In this document: in pieces, positions 1 to 9,059 of the stretch
Position numbering within the stretch: the first letter of the stretch is position 1
Layout: every line of letters starts with the position of its first letter
From: DASRBN01 sp035294305
GTDB lineage: Bacteria; Chloroflexota; Ktedonobacteria; Ktedonobacterales; Ktedonobacteraceae
Direction: 5' to 3'
DNA length: 64,000 nucleotides
Assembly: GCA_035294305.1 (NCBI GenBank)
Contig: DATGLD010000025.1
Span: 124,001 to 188,000 of the forward strand
Made by a program: the position numbers and the translations under genes
Notes under the pieces: generated by a model
Database searches by the model: none
What the model was told of the DNA's origin: nothing
The model's input: only the letters and a program-made list of their open reading frames with translations

Positions 1-1616
1 AGGGCTATCAACCAGGAAATGACGGTTGAACGAAACACCTTGCCGAAGAAAGGCACATGCCAGATCTGAAATTTTGCCGCAATCTCTGTCGATGCTTGCT
101 TTACTGCTCGCTCAAATTGTTGCCGGTAATTCTCTGTCCTGATCTGCCGCTGCGCTTCAGCAGCGATAGTTTGTTGCGCATAGGTGTTGAACGCGGCCAA
201 CTGGCACAGGGCGCGTGGCACGGCGCCTTCGGCATGCTGAAAGTGCAAGCCCAGGAATCGCTGTAGTTTCTGATAAAGCAAAAACAGGCGATAATGCGTT
301 TCAAACGCGCCCCGGTCATCCCCGCCAGCATCTCCGGCCCCGGCGAAACGCTCCATGAACCAGCGCAGTTGTTCGAGAACCGCGCCCGGCCCTTGCTCGA
401 GCGCGCGTTGCAGCGTTGGCGCGTTTTTTCTGCTGTAGCATACTCCCACCCTGTTATTGAGTTCCGCGAGCTTCTCCTGAACATCAAGTAACTTGCCACG
501 AGAAAGTGTAGTCGAACGTGCATAATTGCTCAGATAGGCAATGCCGTGCAGTTCGTCGATGTCCCCGCTAAACACATCCGGCACAATCTCGCGTAAGTCG
601 CGACGCCATGTATCCAGCCATTTATGAATATTCGGCACGAGACTTGCTCGATCCTGCTCGACTGTCGTTGAGTCGAACAGGGTTTTTAAGATGCTGCCGA
701 TCACGCTGTAGTCGAGCCAGCGGGCAGACCAGCGAGCCGAATATTCGAACGCTGCAAGACCAATCAGATAAGTAGGCCAGGGCAGTGTCAGCGCGGCTTC
801 TACGAAACGCGGGTGCATCTCGATAGGATCATCGATCCGTCTCCACAGGATAGCGGGCCAGCGCAGGATAAGCGCGTACAGCAAGAGTTGCGCCTGGAAA
901 AGCTGCGCGCTTTCGCTGAATGCCGCATCCTGGTCGGAATACTTTTGCAGCAAGATCACCGTATCGATAGCGCTATCTGGCACCCGCCCCAGGGTCTGGA
1001 ATAAAACATCCTGGTACGATGCGCTCACGTTCAAGCAGAGAACGACCGTATGGATGCGCGCATCGCGATGGTGACGGCTCCTGCCATGCTCCTGCTCGCA
1101 CCAGGCCTTGAGCCACGAAGCATAGGTAGCGGCGCGGCGCAGCGAGGCCGCTTCGCGCATGTCGGCCAGCAAGAAAACGCGCACGGTTGATTGACGCACA
1201 TCCTCCATAGCCGCCACCGATGCCGGTACTCCGGGTACATTCAAGCGCGCGTTGCGCACGCGGTCGATACATTCACTGCCTAAAAAGGTGGTCAGGTCTT
1301 GCGAGTCGCGCATGGGCTGTTCCTGGCCGTCAGGTAATGTAACCACAAACCGCGTATCCGGCCCTGCTGGGAGATCGCCGGGTAGCGCATCCAGGCGCAA
1401 GAGGGCCACGCAGTCACGCAGGTGAGACCATTGTGTTACGTTGTGCGCGCGCATCTCGGCGGTCAGATCGTCCAACTCGGTATTCAATTGAGTAAGTAGC
1501 AGGGCAGAGTCGTCGCTGTCATGACGCACATCCAGCACAACAGCGGCTTCTGAGAGCGGCAAAGACGCAAGAAAGGCATACTCTTTCTCCGCTGGCGAAT
1601 CGCTAATTTGTGTCAT
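1..1616 (-). CDS. Large protein of unknown function, partial at window edge
   Basis: The frame stays open on the minus strand from an ATG at 1616 to the left edge, about 538 codons, so the C-terminus is missing. The ATG overlaps the end of the tubulin-like gene by 14 nt, which points to translational coupling and a shared operon. The N-terminus reads MTQISDSPAEKEYAFLASLP. I see no signal peptide, membrane segment or known catalytic motif. The visible part is rich in Leu, Ala, Arg and Trp with long probable helices, for example around 'LLYQKLQRFLGLHFQ'. I do not recognise the family. From its position it is probably a cytoplasmic partner of the tubulin-like and vWA proteins encoded upstream. 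Confidence 0.75.
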   Translation of the reverse strand, partial: MTQISDSPAEKEYAFLASLPLSEAAVVLDVRHDSDDSALLLTQLNTELDDLTAEMRAHNVTQWSHLRDCVALLRLDALPGDLPAGPDTRFVVTLPDGQEQPMRDSQDLTTFLGSECIDRVRNARLNVPGVPASVAAMEDVRQSTVRVFLLADMREAASLRRAATYASWLKAWCEQEHGRSRHHRDARIHTVVLCLNVSASYQDVLFQTLGRVPDSAIDTVILLQKYSDQDAAFSESAQLFQAQLLLYALILRWPAILWRRIDDPIEMHPRFVEAALTLPWPTYLIGLAAFEYSARWSARWLDYSVIGSILKTLFDSTTVEQDRASLVPNIHKWLDTWRRDLREIVPDVFSGDIDELHGIAYLSNYARSTTLSRGKLLDVQEKLAELNNRVGVCYSRKNAPTLQRALEQGPGAVLEQLRWFMERFAGAGDAGGDDRGAFETHYRLFLLYQKLQRFLGLHFQHAEGAVPRALCQLAAFNTYAQQTIAAEAQRQIRTENYRQQFERAVKQASTEIAAKFQIWHVPFFGKVFRSTVISWLIA

Positions 1617-4206
1617 CTGAACTCTTTTCCTCTACAGGCTCCAGACCTCCGGTTACTTCCTTGCTCGCACCATTTTGATGATCGCTCGTGTCTAGGGGCG
1701 CCAGCGGCGCACCTGGCTTATGCCCGTTGGCACCCGGCTTGTCCGATTCTTCCGGCAGTTTGCTCTCGAAAAGCGGTCGCAATTCCGGCAGCTTTTCGAG
1801 AGCAAACTCGTAGTCTTTCTTGTTGCTCACGGTGAAGAGGCGACGAATGACGCCCGTTTGCAAAACTCGCCATTCCGCGTCCTTCCCGCTGAAGACAGGA
1901 ACGCCCACGCGCCGGTTCAGGCTATTGATACTACCTATCGGACTGCCGCTGTCCAGTTCCTCGCGCTGTTCTTCCCAGAGAACGCGGCGTTTGAGAAACG
2001 CATCCAGGCAGCGCCCGGTCAGGTCGTTTACGGCGGACATGGGAATGCCATCGACATAATAGAAGAGGGCGATCTCGCCAGGAGAGTTCGACTTGAGTAA
2101 GGTGCATTGCCCCTGTGTGACAGCCTCTTTGATGGCATCCAGCAGTTCCTCGCGCTGATCTCCGTGCCTGTAAAAGGCGCTGACATGCCATGCCTCGCGC
2201 AATGCAGGAGCGAAGTTGCGATTGTACATGATCAATGAGGTGGCCCTTTTCGACGCCTCTGCCAGCCGCTCTTTCAGCGAATCTTCACCGGTGCGATGGA
2301 GAATATCGAGGATGGAATGCTGTTCCATAGCCGCACGTATCTTTTCACGGGTATAGGACGTGACAACCTCCATCAATTGTTCAAGGTTGCCCTTGAACAG
2401 GCTCTCCCGTTCCTGGCGCTCCTGCAACCACTGGCGGAACTCGGCCAGTTGCTCCGGCGCGTCCTGTTCCGAGGTAAAGATGCTGACCTGAGAGGCGTAG
2501 GCGCTGATATCATCGAGCGAACTGAGCGCCACAATGCTCATAGGATTGCCGGTCTCGATGCTCAATGTGCGCGAGGTGTTGGCGAAACGCAGGTCGTCGT
2601 TACGCTTGCGCCGCAGTTTGTTGAGGACGATATCCAGGTTGCGGCCAATTTCCTCGCAGCGCTGCTCCAGGTGTTCAAGGACATAAATGGCGGACGAGCG
2701 CGTGTTCTCCCGCAAACGCTCATTCAGATTGCGTTTCATGGCGCCGGCCAGCTGGCGCAATTTCGCCTTACGATTGAATGGCAAGAGGCCACCCACCTGC
2801 TTTTGCAGCTTGAGGATGGCCGCGTCATTAACACTGGTACGAGTGTCGGCGCGCGCGATCTCGAGGGCAGCCGTCAGGATATCCTGCAACGCGCGATATT
2901 CCTCACGTAATTCAGTGAGTGATACACCGCCGCGGCCAATACGCTCGCCTTTAATGCGCTCAAGCTCCAACTGGGCATTCGCGGCAAAGGTATGAGCGTA
3001 ATCCTGAATGCGGTGGCGTACCCGGCTCGCTTCGGCTTTCCCTTCCTGCCACAGGCCGTTCAGTTTCGCGGCCTTTTCGCTGTCCGATGACCCCTTGGCG
3101 TTGATGGTCATATCGATACGACGTTGAATTTCGCCCAGGCCCGCTGCTTCCGCCAGGTAGTCAAGCAGCTTCTGGTAACGGCTCTCGGCGTCCTCGCCGG
3201 CCAGGGCATCAGCGAATTTGCCGAGCAGGACATTATCGGTATCGACCGGTCTGCCTTTTTCAAAGACGAGGTTATTGACCAGGCGTGTCACATCTCGCTG
3301 AATAATCTGCTCTTCCAACTGCCCCAGGCCAATCGTGACGATGGTGGCAAGGGACAGGTGCATGGGCAATTTGCTGAGCGGGTCAAGATCGAGCAGGACA
3401 TGATTATCAACCTCGTGTTCGCGATGCTCGGCTGAAAACGTTGAGGCCGGATCACTACAGAGACGGACAGTCGTGGCAGCCGTTTCCTGCAACTGATCGA
3501 TGGAGCGCAGTATCGTGTCGCTGCCCCAACCGATCAGAATCTTACGCCCCTGGTAGCTGCGTGTGCCACTGCCGCTCAGCTGCGAGGCCGCTAATTCGGC
3601 AAACAATGCCAGCGTATTGGCCATGCCGAGGTCGGTAACGTCCTGTGAGGGTTGCAGGATGTAGGTATCGCAGCGAATTCTGCCATGTTCACCTGTGTGA
3701 ACGTTGGCATAGTCGGCCGCGTCGATGATCACATCTATCAGGTGTTCTAGCGAGCCGCTTCCGGTAGCGCCCACAGAACTGACGATCAGCGCGATAGAGA
3801 CGTTGGTGGAACGATCTCCATCACGCGCCAGGTCCGTCATGCAACCAATCAGCCACTTGCGGAGTTCTTCGCGCTTGATCTCGACTGCCCCTGCGCCATT
3901 ATAACGAATGCTGCCGCCACCCGTTTCTGCTGTGCCTGGCAGCAGGCCATCGAACAATATCTTTGACACACGCGGATATTTCTGGCGATTCTGATACACA
4001 GCGCGCATATAGCGTTCGTCAATGCTCAGGTGGAACCACTCGCCCTGGCGTAACGTCTTATCACGATCTGACAGGTTCGCGCTGTCGATGTAACGTACCA
4101 TCACTGTTAATTCGCTGTTCGGGTGTTCCTGCATTTGCTTCAGCAGGGTGCGCCCAACACCGGCCGCCACTGTTCCAGCGGTTATCACCAGCAGTTTCTT
4201 ACTCAT
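1603..4206 (-). CDS. Tubulin/FtsZ-like GTPase family protein (Tubulin_2-like)
   Basis: Predicted protein of 867 aa. The N-terminal ~250 residues look like a tubulin-type nucleotide-binding fold: a glycine-rich first loop (ITAGTVAAGVGRTLL, residues 8-22) and a tubulin-signature-like loop, SSVGATGSGS, at about 143-152, comparable to the GGTGSG loop of FtsZ and tubulin. The middle is long and helical with charged heptad-like stretches, probably coiled coil. The last ~60 residues are a disordered Pro/Gly/Glu tail. A good AAGGAG ribosome site precedes the ATG. Large bacterial tubulin-like proteins are often encoded next to vWA or membrane proteins, as here, and have been proposed to act at membranes. 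GTP binding and polymerisation are inferred, not shown. Confidence 0.65.
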   Translation of the reverse strand: MSKKLLVITAGTVAAGVGRTLLKQMQEHPNSELTVMVRYIDSANLSDRDKTLRQGEWFHLSIDERYMRAVYQNRQKYPRVSKILFDGLLPGTAETGGGSIRYNGAGAVEIKREELRKWLIGCMTDLARDGDRSTNVSIALIVSSVGATGSGSLEHLIDVIIDAADYANVHTGEHGRIRCDTYILQPSQDVTDLGMANTLALFAELAASQLSGSGTRSYQGRKILIGWGSDTILRSIDQLQETAATTVRLCSDPASTFSAEHREHEVDNHVLLDLDPLSKLPMHLSLATIVTIGLGQLEEQIIQRDVTRLVNNLVFEKGRPVDTDNVLLGKFADALAGEDAESRYQKLLDYLAEAAGLGEIQRRIDMTINAKGSSDSEKAAKLNGLWQEGKAEASRVRHRIQDYAHTFAANAQLELERIKGERIGRGGVSLTELREEYRALQDILTAALEIARADTRTSVNDAAILKLQKQVGGLLPFNRKAKLRQLAGAMKRNLNERLRENTRSSAIYVLEHLEQRCEEIGRNLDIVLNKLRRKRNDDLRFANTSRTLSIETGNPMSIVALSSLDDISAYASQVSIFTSEQDAPEQLAEFRQWLQERQERESLFKGNLEQLMEVVTSYTREKIRAAMEQHSILDILHRTGEDSLKERLAEASKRATSLIMYNRNFAPALREAWHVSAFYRHGDQREELLDAIKEAVTQGQCTLLKSNSPGEIALFYYVDGIPMSAVNDLTGRCLDAFLKRRVLWEEQREELDSGSPIGSINSLNRRVGVPVFSGKDAEWRVLQTGVIRRLFTVSNKKDYEFALEKLPELRPLFESKLPEESDKPGANGHKPGAPLAPLDTSDHQNGASKEVTGGLEPVEEKSSDDTN

Positions 4207-4271
4207 TTTTACTCACTCCTTCCTGTTCTTGGGGTGATGATGTATGAAACAATCTATGAGATACCATACGA

Positions 4272-4347
4272 CCTGTAGGGACAGCGGCTCGTCCCTGCCC
4301 CCCCTCGTACCTTGACCAGTGCAGGGACGAGTCGCTGCCCCTACAGG
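4272..4347. repeat. Imperfect palindromic intergenic repeat (27-bp arms)
   Basis: Arms 4272-4298 and 4321-4347 pair at 25 of 27 positions around a 22-nt loop. They carry the TAGGGRCAG core also seen in the palindromes at 23912 and 25017. The right arm overlaps the 3' end of the FHA-like gene and contains its TAG stop codon (4341-4343). It lies between that gene and the tubulin-like gene, so it could form a hairpin in their shared transcript. Confidence 0.8.
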
Positions 4348-5462
4348 GGGTCAGTCTGCAAGAGCAGCGTGGCAGGTTTGCAGCCCTGTACCTGGATAAC
4401 ATCTTTATCTGTGAGTTCAACACTTTGCTGGCTCTCTTTCGTGACCAGGAACGTGCGTCCCGCCTGTCTGACCGTAATTTTAGGCTCATTGCCGGTTGCC
4501 CTGAGTTGCACATTACCCTTGAAGAGCAACACAAAACTTGCTCCATGAAAATCGAGACCACCGTGGCTTTCGAGTTCTTGCGAACTCAACGCGGCCTTAT
4601 GGAACAATCGTCGCATGAGCGGGCGGCCCATCCTTCCTAAGTCCACGACCTGGCCGCCCTGTACTAACTCCCAGCCCTTTGACTTGCGCGGGCGCAGCAG
4701 GAAGGCCAGCAGCAGGATGAGCAGTAACGCGCTTAATCCCGCGATCAGGAACAAGCGATACCGGACCACGTAGCAGCTTATCGTGTTACAAGATGGCGCG
4801 GGCGGAACAATCACCACCTTTTTTTCCAAGGGAATAGTTACCTGCGCCCGCGATGCCTCGACCGGTATCTGCAAGTAAACTGCCTCGATCTGAATATGTA
4901 CCTGCCCTGGCACACCATGCAGGGTGATCTTCCCACTGAAGAGCGGGCTGTTGTTTTCCTGCACCAGTTCAACAGTGGTAGTCGAAGTGACCTGCCCGTC
5001 GACGAGAACCTGTACCTGCGCGTTCAGCACTGCCTCATTGGGCCTGGGAAGAACAGGCACTGTATCATCCAGCAACTCCGCTGAAATTTGTAGCGGCTGT
5101 CCTATATAAGCCGTTGTGCGGGCAGCGGGTTGCAGAAGTGTGGCATGAAGGCGTGTCTCAACCAGGGCATAGACCTGGGCCTGAGCATCTCCACTGACAT
5201 TGATGGTGTACGTTCCCGGCTGATTGATGTCGGAGAGCGCCATGTTATCGATCTCGTAATGGCGGTCGGTAGAACGCTGCACTGATTGATCTGGAACGGG
5301 CTGACCATCCGGCCCGTTGACCGTAATTCCGTATGTATTGCTGCTGCGGAACGTTACGAATGTAACTCGTTTTGCATAAGTATCGATGCGAACCGTATAG
5401 GTGTCCCCACTCAATTGCGCGGGCAGGAATGTAAGGTGCTGCCACTGGGCGTACAGCTGCAC
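4341..5462 (-). CDS. C-terminal part of a frameshifted vWA membrane protein: Ig-like, TM, FHA-like
   Basis: A 373-aa frame with a GTG as first possible start. It begins (VQLYAQWQHLTFLP) exactly where the preceding vWA frame loses homology-like sequence, so this is most likely the second half of one protein split by a frameshift near 5463-5470. It contains beta-rich Ig-like regions (about 1-215), one transmembrane helix (LFLIAGLSALLLILLLAFLL, about 237-256) followed by a basic stop-transfer, and a C-terminal all-beta FHA-like segment. The natural product would place the vWA and Ig regions outside the cell and the FHA-like tail inside, facing the tubulin-like protein. The final codons lie in a palindromic repeat. 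Confidence 0.7.
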   Translation of the reverse strand: MQLYAQWQHLTFLPAQLSGDTYTVRIDTYAKRVTFVTFRSSNTYGITVNGPDGQPVPDQSVQRSTDRHYEIDNMALSDINQPGTYTINVSGDAQAQVYALVETRLHATLLQPAARTTAYIGQPLQISAELLDDTVPVLPRPNEAVLNAQVQVLVDGQVTSTTTVELVQENNSPLFSGKITLHGVPGQVHIQIEAVYLQIPVEASRAQVTIPLEKKVVIVPPAPSCNTISCYVVRYRLFLIAGLSALLLILLLAFLLRPRKSKGWELVQGGQVVDLGRMGRPLMRRLFHKAALSSQELESHGGLDFHGASFVLLFKGNVQLRATGNEPKITVRQAGRTFLVTKESQQSVELTDKDVIQVQGCKPATLLLQTDPL

Positions 5463-6193
5463 GACGCGACCTGCGCGAGTTCGTGCGCGTTACGCACGTT
5501 CGTATAGAGGCCGCCAGTGCCACGGGCGATATCGTTGAGCAGGGCATTCGCCATCTGCCCATCCGGCTGCGCCAGGTCGAGCGCGAGTCCAAATGCGCTG
5601 ACCGGAATACCACTTGCGCAGAACCGCGGAATGAGTTGCTGCCGGATATCATTGGCCTGGTTAACGCCGTTGAGCGCCGCCGGGTCCGGGTTGCCATCAG
5701 TGACGATCACCACACGCGATCCAACTGGAGCGCCTTTGAGCAGGGTAAGCGCTTTTTGTAGCGCGGGATCGAGCGGGGTCGCACCGCCAATGGGATAGTT
5801 TTGCACCGCGTCCTTCAAGACCTGACGCTGGCTCGCGACGGAGAGATCATAAGGACCAAGTATGGGCGTACTTTGATTGCTGAACGGTATCACCGCCATC
5901 TGACCCGGCCATAAATCGGCGAGTGCCTTTGTCACGCTGGTGCTGTAGCCATCGGGGTCCGTCGCACCCGGTTGATAGGTCAGGCTTCCTGAGCGATCTA
6001 ACAACACGATCAGCAATGACTGTGAGGTGATGTCGCCCGCCACCTGGCAGTTTGCCACCGCATGCCGCACAACAACTGTTTGCGCGCGGGCAAATGCCGG
6101 CCACCGGCCTACCAGTGCAATGAGAAAAATGAAGAGCCCATTTGCGAAGGCCAGAAGGATAAACATTCTTAAGCGCCTGTCCATATGATGCAT
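5411..6193 (-). CDS. Secreted vWA-domain protein, N-terminal part of a frameshifted gene
   Basis: A 260-aa frame. Residues 10-37 form an uncleaved or cleavable signal sequence (FILLAFANGLFIFLIALVGR). A von Willebrand A domain follows, with an intact MIDAS: DRSGS in LIVLLDRSGSLTY, the Thr in GGATPLD and the Asp in VTDGNPD. It should bind a divalent metal and a protein ligand on the outer face of the membrane. After NVRNAHELAQV the frame passes into a short Cys/Ser tail (ASCSCTPSG) and stops. The downstream frame continues with the expected VVQLYAQW, so about two extra bases, or one missing base, break the gene. This may be a true mutation or a sequencing error. It heads the operon with the tubulin-like gene. 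Confidence 0.75.
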   Translation of the reverse strand: MHHMDRRLRMFILLAFANGLFIFLIALVGRWPAFARAQTVVVRHAVANCQVAGDITSQSLLIVLLDRSGSLTYQPGATDPDGYSTSVTKALADLWPGQMAVIPFSNQSTPILGPYDLSVASQRQVLKDAVQNYPIGGATPLDPALQKALTLLKGAPVGSRVVIVTDGNPDPAALNGVNQANDIRQQLIPRFCASGIPVSAFGLALDLAQPDGQMANALLNDIARGTGGLYTNVRNAHELAQVASCSCTPSGSTLHSCPRN

Positions 6194-6344
6194 TGCTTTT
6201 TCTCTATTCCAACACTTGAAAACGCTTCACTTCAGATTGATTATCTATTATTTATACTCAATACAGGGAAACGGATTCTCATCGATCTGATCCAATTCAT
6301 ATAAGCCTTAATCCTGCTTTATAATAAAAGGTTGCCGGAACTCA

Positions 6345-6635
6345 TTAGCCGAACCGGCGTAAATGGGCGCGTTCGACTATCGAATGTTCGCCGACATCCC
6401 AGAGGTAGATATGTCCACGCTTATACTGATACAGCAGGCGTTTGTTGATGCTGATATAGCAGCTCCAGATTGTTTCGCCTTTTACCTGGCGTAACTTGTG
6501 GGCCTGCAAAGAGCGATGCCCGGGATTGGCTGCCAGTTGCTCAATTTTGCTATCAACGATGCGGCGTATCCGCTCTGGAAGCTGCCTGTAGGATTCCAGA
6601 AACGCCGGCATATAGCGAATAGGCATGCGTGCCAT
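6345..6635 (-). CDS. RelE/ParE-family toxin-like protein, no visible antitoxin
   Basis: A 96-aa protein whose size and pattern match the RelE/ParE/YafQ ribosome-dependent mRNase or gyrase-toxin fold: basic N-terminus, RIRRIVDSKIEQLAANPGH in the helical region, then strands with GETIWSCYISINKRLLYQY and a terminal DVGEHSIVERAHLRR. Such proteins are usually paired with a small antitoxin. Here the upstream 280 nt hold no antitoxin-sized frame on the same strand, so it looks orphaned or belongs to the plasmid-stabilisation-like solo class. It has a strong AGGAGG site before the ATG, so it is probably expressed. The target is not predictable from sequence. Confidence 0.7.
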   Translation of the reverse strand: MARMPIRYMPAFLESYRQLPERIRRIVDSKIEQLAANPGHRSLQAHKLRQVKGETIWSCYISINKRLLYQYKRGHIYLWDVGEHSIVERAHLRRFG

Positions 6636-6918
6636 TGCATCACCTCCTACATATTGTTCTCGGCCAGCAATTGCTTGTGCATAAACGGTAATCCTTCATG
6701 GAGAAAAAAGTTGCTTTTTATGCACAAAAGGGAATATGCATCAGGTGGAAATGCTAGTTGTGGTGAAGCCACGCATAATGAGAGTTACTTATGTGATGTG
6801 AGGACGCAATGGCACAGCGTGGTATGGGCGTATCAAAAATATCGAACGCCAGCCAGTGTTCCTGCTGCAAATGGAAGCACTGGCATGTCTATTGGAGTAC
6901 CTGTTGTAGGATAAGCAG

Positions 6919-8127
6919 CTATTCTGAGGTGATAAGTGTATGGATTGCGATCTCGGTTTTCCCCATCGCTGTCTCTGCGATATAGCGCAGATCCATCTCC
7001 TCCAGTTCCTTTTTCTTGCCCAGCAGCAGTTTCGCCATATCGAACGCGCGATTCAATTGTACCTGTTCAAGTTCGTAGCCGAGCTCGCGCAATTGCGCGG
7101 CAAGCGCGGCGCGACCGGAGAGCTTGCCTACGTGCATGCGGCGGTCAGCAGCGGTGAGGCCGATGGATTCGGGGGTCATGATCTCGTAGGTACGGGCGTC
7201 TTTGAGCACGCCGTCCTGGTGAATGCCTCCACCGTGGGCAAAAGCGTTGGCGCCGACGATAGACTTCGTCCACTGCGGCTGCATGCCTGACAATTTCGCG
7301 ACCAGGCGGCTGGTCGGAATGATTTTTGTGGTATCGACCCGCACATCCAGGCCAAGATCGGCGGAACGGGTGCGAATCGCCATCACTACATCTTCGGTCG
7401 CGGCATTGCCCGCGCGCTCGCCGAGGCCATTGAAGCAGGTATCGACCCGCTCGGCGCCGTTGCGCAGCCCCTCGAGGGCATTGGCAACCGCCAGCCCAAG
7501 ATCGTCATGACAATGGGCGGAGATACGCGCCTGCGGGAACTCGCGCTTCACATCGGCGACAAGTTGGCCGAACTCCCAGGGGAGCGCAAAGCCGACAGTA
7601 TCGCAGATAGCGATGAAACGCACGCCTTCTTTGAGGACGGCATCACAGACCTCGAGGATAAAGTCGTGTTCGGTACGCGTCGAATCTTCCAGCGCGAAAT
7701 CGACATTTTCGGTATAGGTGCGGGCATGAGCCACTGCCGTACGCGCCATCTCTAAGACCTCCTCGCGGGTCTTGCCCAGCTTGACCTGCCGGTGCAGGGG
7801 CGACGTGCTGACAAAAGGATGAATGACCGGCTTTTCTGCGTCTTTGACCGCCTCCCAGGCGCGGTCGATGTCGGCGAAATGGGTGCGGGCAATCGAGCAG
7901 ATCTCGGCGCTGCGCACTTTTTGCGCGATGAGGCGGATACATTCAAATTCGCCGGGCGAGGAGATGGCAAAGCCGCAGTCCAGTGTATCAAAGCCCATAT
8001 CCGCTAGCGCCTGTGCAATTGCCAGTTTCTCTTCGGGAAAATAGTTCACGCCTGGCGTCTGTTCGCCATCGCGAAGCGTGGTTTCAAAAAATTTGACGAT
8101 GCGGGGTGCGCTTCCATTCGTCGCCAT
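6919..8127 (-). CDS. leuA: 2-isopropylmalate synthase-family protein without regulatory domain
   Basis: A 402-aa member of the DRE-TIM metallolyase family that condenses acetyl-CoA with a 2-oxo acid, most likely 2-oxoisovalerate for leucine biosynthesis. Diagnostic motifs are ETTLRDGEQTPG (residues 14-25), the HCHDDLGLAVAN metal/base motif and AHGGGIHQDGVLK in the accessory region. Canonical LeuA is about 500-550 aa with a C-terminal leucine-sensing domain; here the chain stops after the linker helices, so feedback by leucine through that domain is not expected. Homocitrate or citramalate synthase activity cannot be excluded. The gene stands alone and has its own sigma-70-like promoter and leader hairpin. 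An AAGGAG site precedes the start. Confidence 0.8.
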   Translation of the reverse strand: MATNGSAPRIVKFFETTLRDGEQTPGVNYFPEEKLAIAQALADMGFDTLDCGFAISSPGEFECIRLIAQKVRSAEICSIARTHFADIDRAWEAVKDAEKPVIHPFVSTSPLHRQVKLGKTREEVLEMARTAVAHARTYTENVDFALEDSTRTEHDFILEVCDAVLKEGVRFIAICDTVGFALPWEFGQLVADVKREFPQARISAHCHDDLGLAVANALEGLRNGAERVDTCFNGLGERAGNAATEDVVMAIRTRSADLGLDVRVDTTKIIPTSRLVAKLSGMQPQWTKSIVGANAFAHGGGIHQDGVLKDARTYEIMTPESIGLTAADRRMHVGKLSGRAALAAQLRELGYELEQVQLNRAFDMAKLLLGKKKELEEMDLRYIAETAMGKTEIAIHTLITSE

Positions 8128-8148
8128 TGCGCATTACTCCTTCTTTGC

Positions 8149-8164
8149 GAAACTCCTTTGTTTC
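8149..8164 (-). promoter_or_regulatory. Leader hairpin GAAAC-N6-GTTTC upstream of leuA
   Basis: On the minus strand the leader reads GAAACAAAGGAGTTTC: a 5-bp stem with an AAAGGA loop that resembles a ribosome-binding site. An almost identical element lies at 13754-13769 upstream of the HPPD gene, at a similar distance from a matching promoter. Confidence 0.5.
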
Positions 8165-8199
8165 AACTGTGTGAGGAACGTTAGCTTTTCACTACGAAA

Positions 8200-8229
8200 A
8201 TTATACGCATCTTGTTGAGAGCAACGCAA
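8200..8229 (-). promoter_or_regulatory. Promoter of leuA
   Basis: On the minus strand TTGCGT (8229-8224) and TATAAT (8205-8200) are separated by 18 bp, followed by the leader of leuA. The HPPD promoter at 13840-13869 has the same arrangement and the same TGCGTATAAT extended -10. Confidence 0.6.
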
Positions 8230-8328
8230 GCATTCTTTGCTCATGAACATGCTTGTACTCAACATAGCTGTACAGGTACAAAGATTCGGGAGTAAACGTT
8301 CAGGGCATGCATATATACCAGCAATATC

Positions 8329-8805
8329 TCAAATCGGGTTATTGAGGCAATCTGTAGTCACATCCTTCTTTGCCGGCTCGTTCTCTTGCCTCGTTTTCCA
8401 GCACCGTTCACAATAACCGCTTGCGAGCAGATCAAGCCTCAATCCATGAAAATGATATTGCTCCTCTAATCGTTCATGCAAGGTACCCAGTAGCGCCTGC
8501 TCCAGGTGAAGGACGGTGTGACAACCCTGGCATACCAGGTGATGATGCGTCTTATCATCGATTGCTTCATAGCAGGGCTGCTGGCCTGGAAAGTGAAACA
8601 TAGAGACGAGTCCAAGTTCCTGTAGAAGTTCCAACGTGCGGTAGATAGTCGAGATGCTCACATATGGATTTTTCTCCTGTACCCGCTTTGTGATCTGCTC
8701 TACGCTGAGATGTTCGTGAGCTTCCTGGATTACATGCAGAATCAGATAGCGCTGCGGCGTAGAGCGATAGCCGCGCTGGTACAAGATTGGATTCCTGATA
8801 TGCAT
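8329..8805 (-). CDS. Fur-family metalloregulator
   Basis: From the ATG at 8805 (site AAGAAGGG upstream) the protein is 158 aa, the normal Fur length; longer upstream frames lack Fur-like sequence. It has the winged helix (STPQRYLILHVIQEAHEHLSVEQI ... YVSISTIYRTLELLQELGLV, given here in parts), the metal-binding HHLVCQGC and a second CERC pair for structural zinc. It is transcribed away from the nickel/cobalt permease gene, with 254 bp between them holding an inverted repeat at 8870-8899. That makes nickel (Nur-like) or general metal control of the permease likely. The metal sensed cannot be told from these motifs alone. Confidence 0.85.
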   Translation of the reverse strand: MHIRNPILYQRGYRSTPQRYLILHVIQEAHEHLSVEQITKRVQEKNPYVSISTIYRTLELLQELGLVSMFHFPGQQPCYEAIDDKTHHHLVCQGCHTVLHLEQALLGTLHERLEEQYHFHGLRLDLLASGYCERCWKTRQENEPAKKDVTTDCLNNPI

Positions 8806-8869
8806 ATGACCCTTCTTTGACAAATTTTCGCATCTACTAATATCTTCTGATGAGAATTTTAACACATGT

Positions 8870-8899
8870 GCAAAATATTTGCAAATAGGTATATTTTGC
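8870..8899. promoter_or_regulatory. Candidate Fur-family operator
   Basis: Perfect 9-bp inverted repeat GCAAAATAT (8870-8878) and ATATTTTGC (8891-8899), 12 bp apart, 21 bp centre to centre. It lies between the divergent Fur-family gene and the NiCoT permease gene. AT-rich dyads of this size are typical Fur-family sites. Confidence 0.5.
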
Positions 8900-9059
8900 G
8901 GTATACTTTGAAAAGGTAAAAGTCGTCCTGTAGGCTCTTTTTCAGAGTAACGGAGACCGGTATAGCGTAGATCGTTCTTCGTAGTCGTGCTATAAGTCAC
9001 CTGTATTCTATGCAAGTAGCAGTTTCCCTTTTAGGCACATTTGCGCGAGAGGAGATTTT

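Noticed and set aside
2296..2910. 204-codon plus-strand frame
   Set aside because: Antisense to the tubulin-like gene, with no independent protein features.
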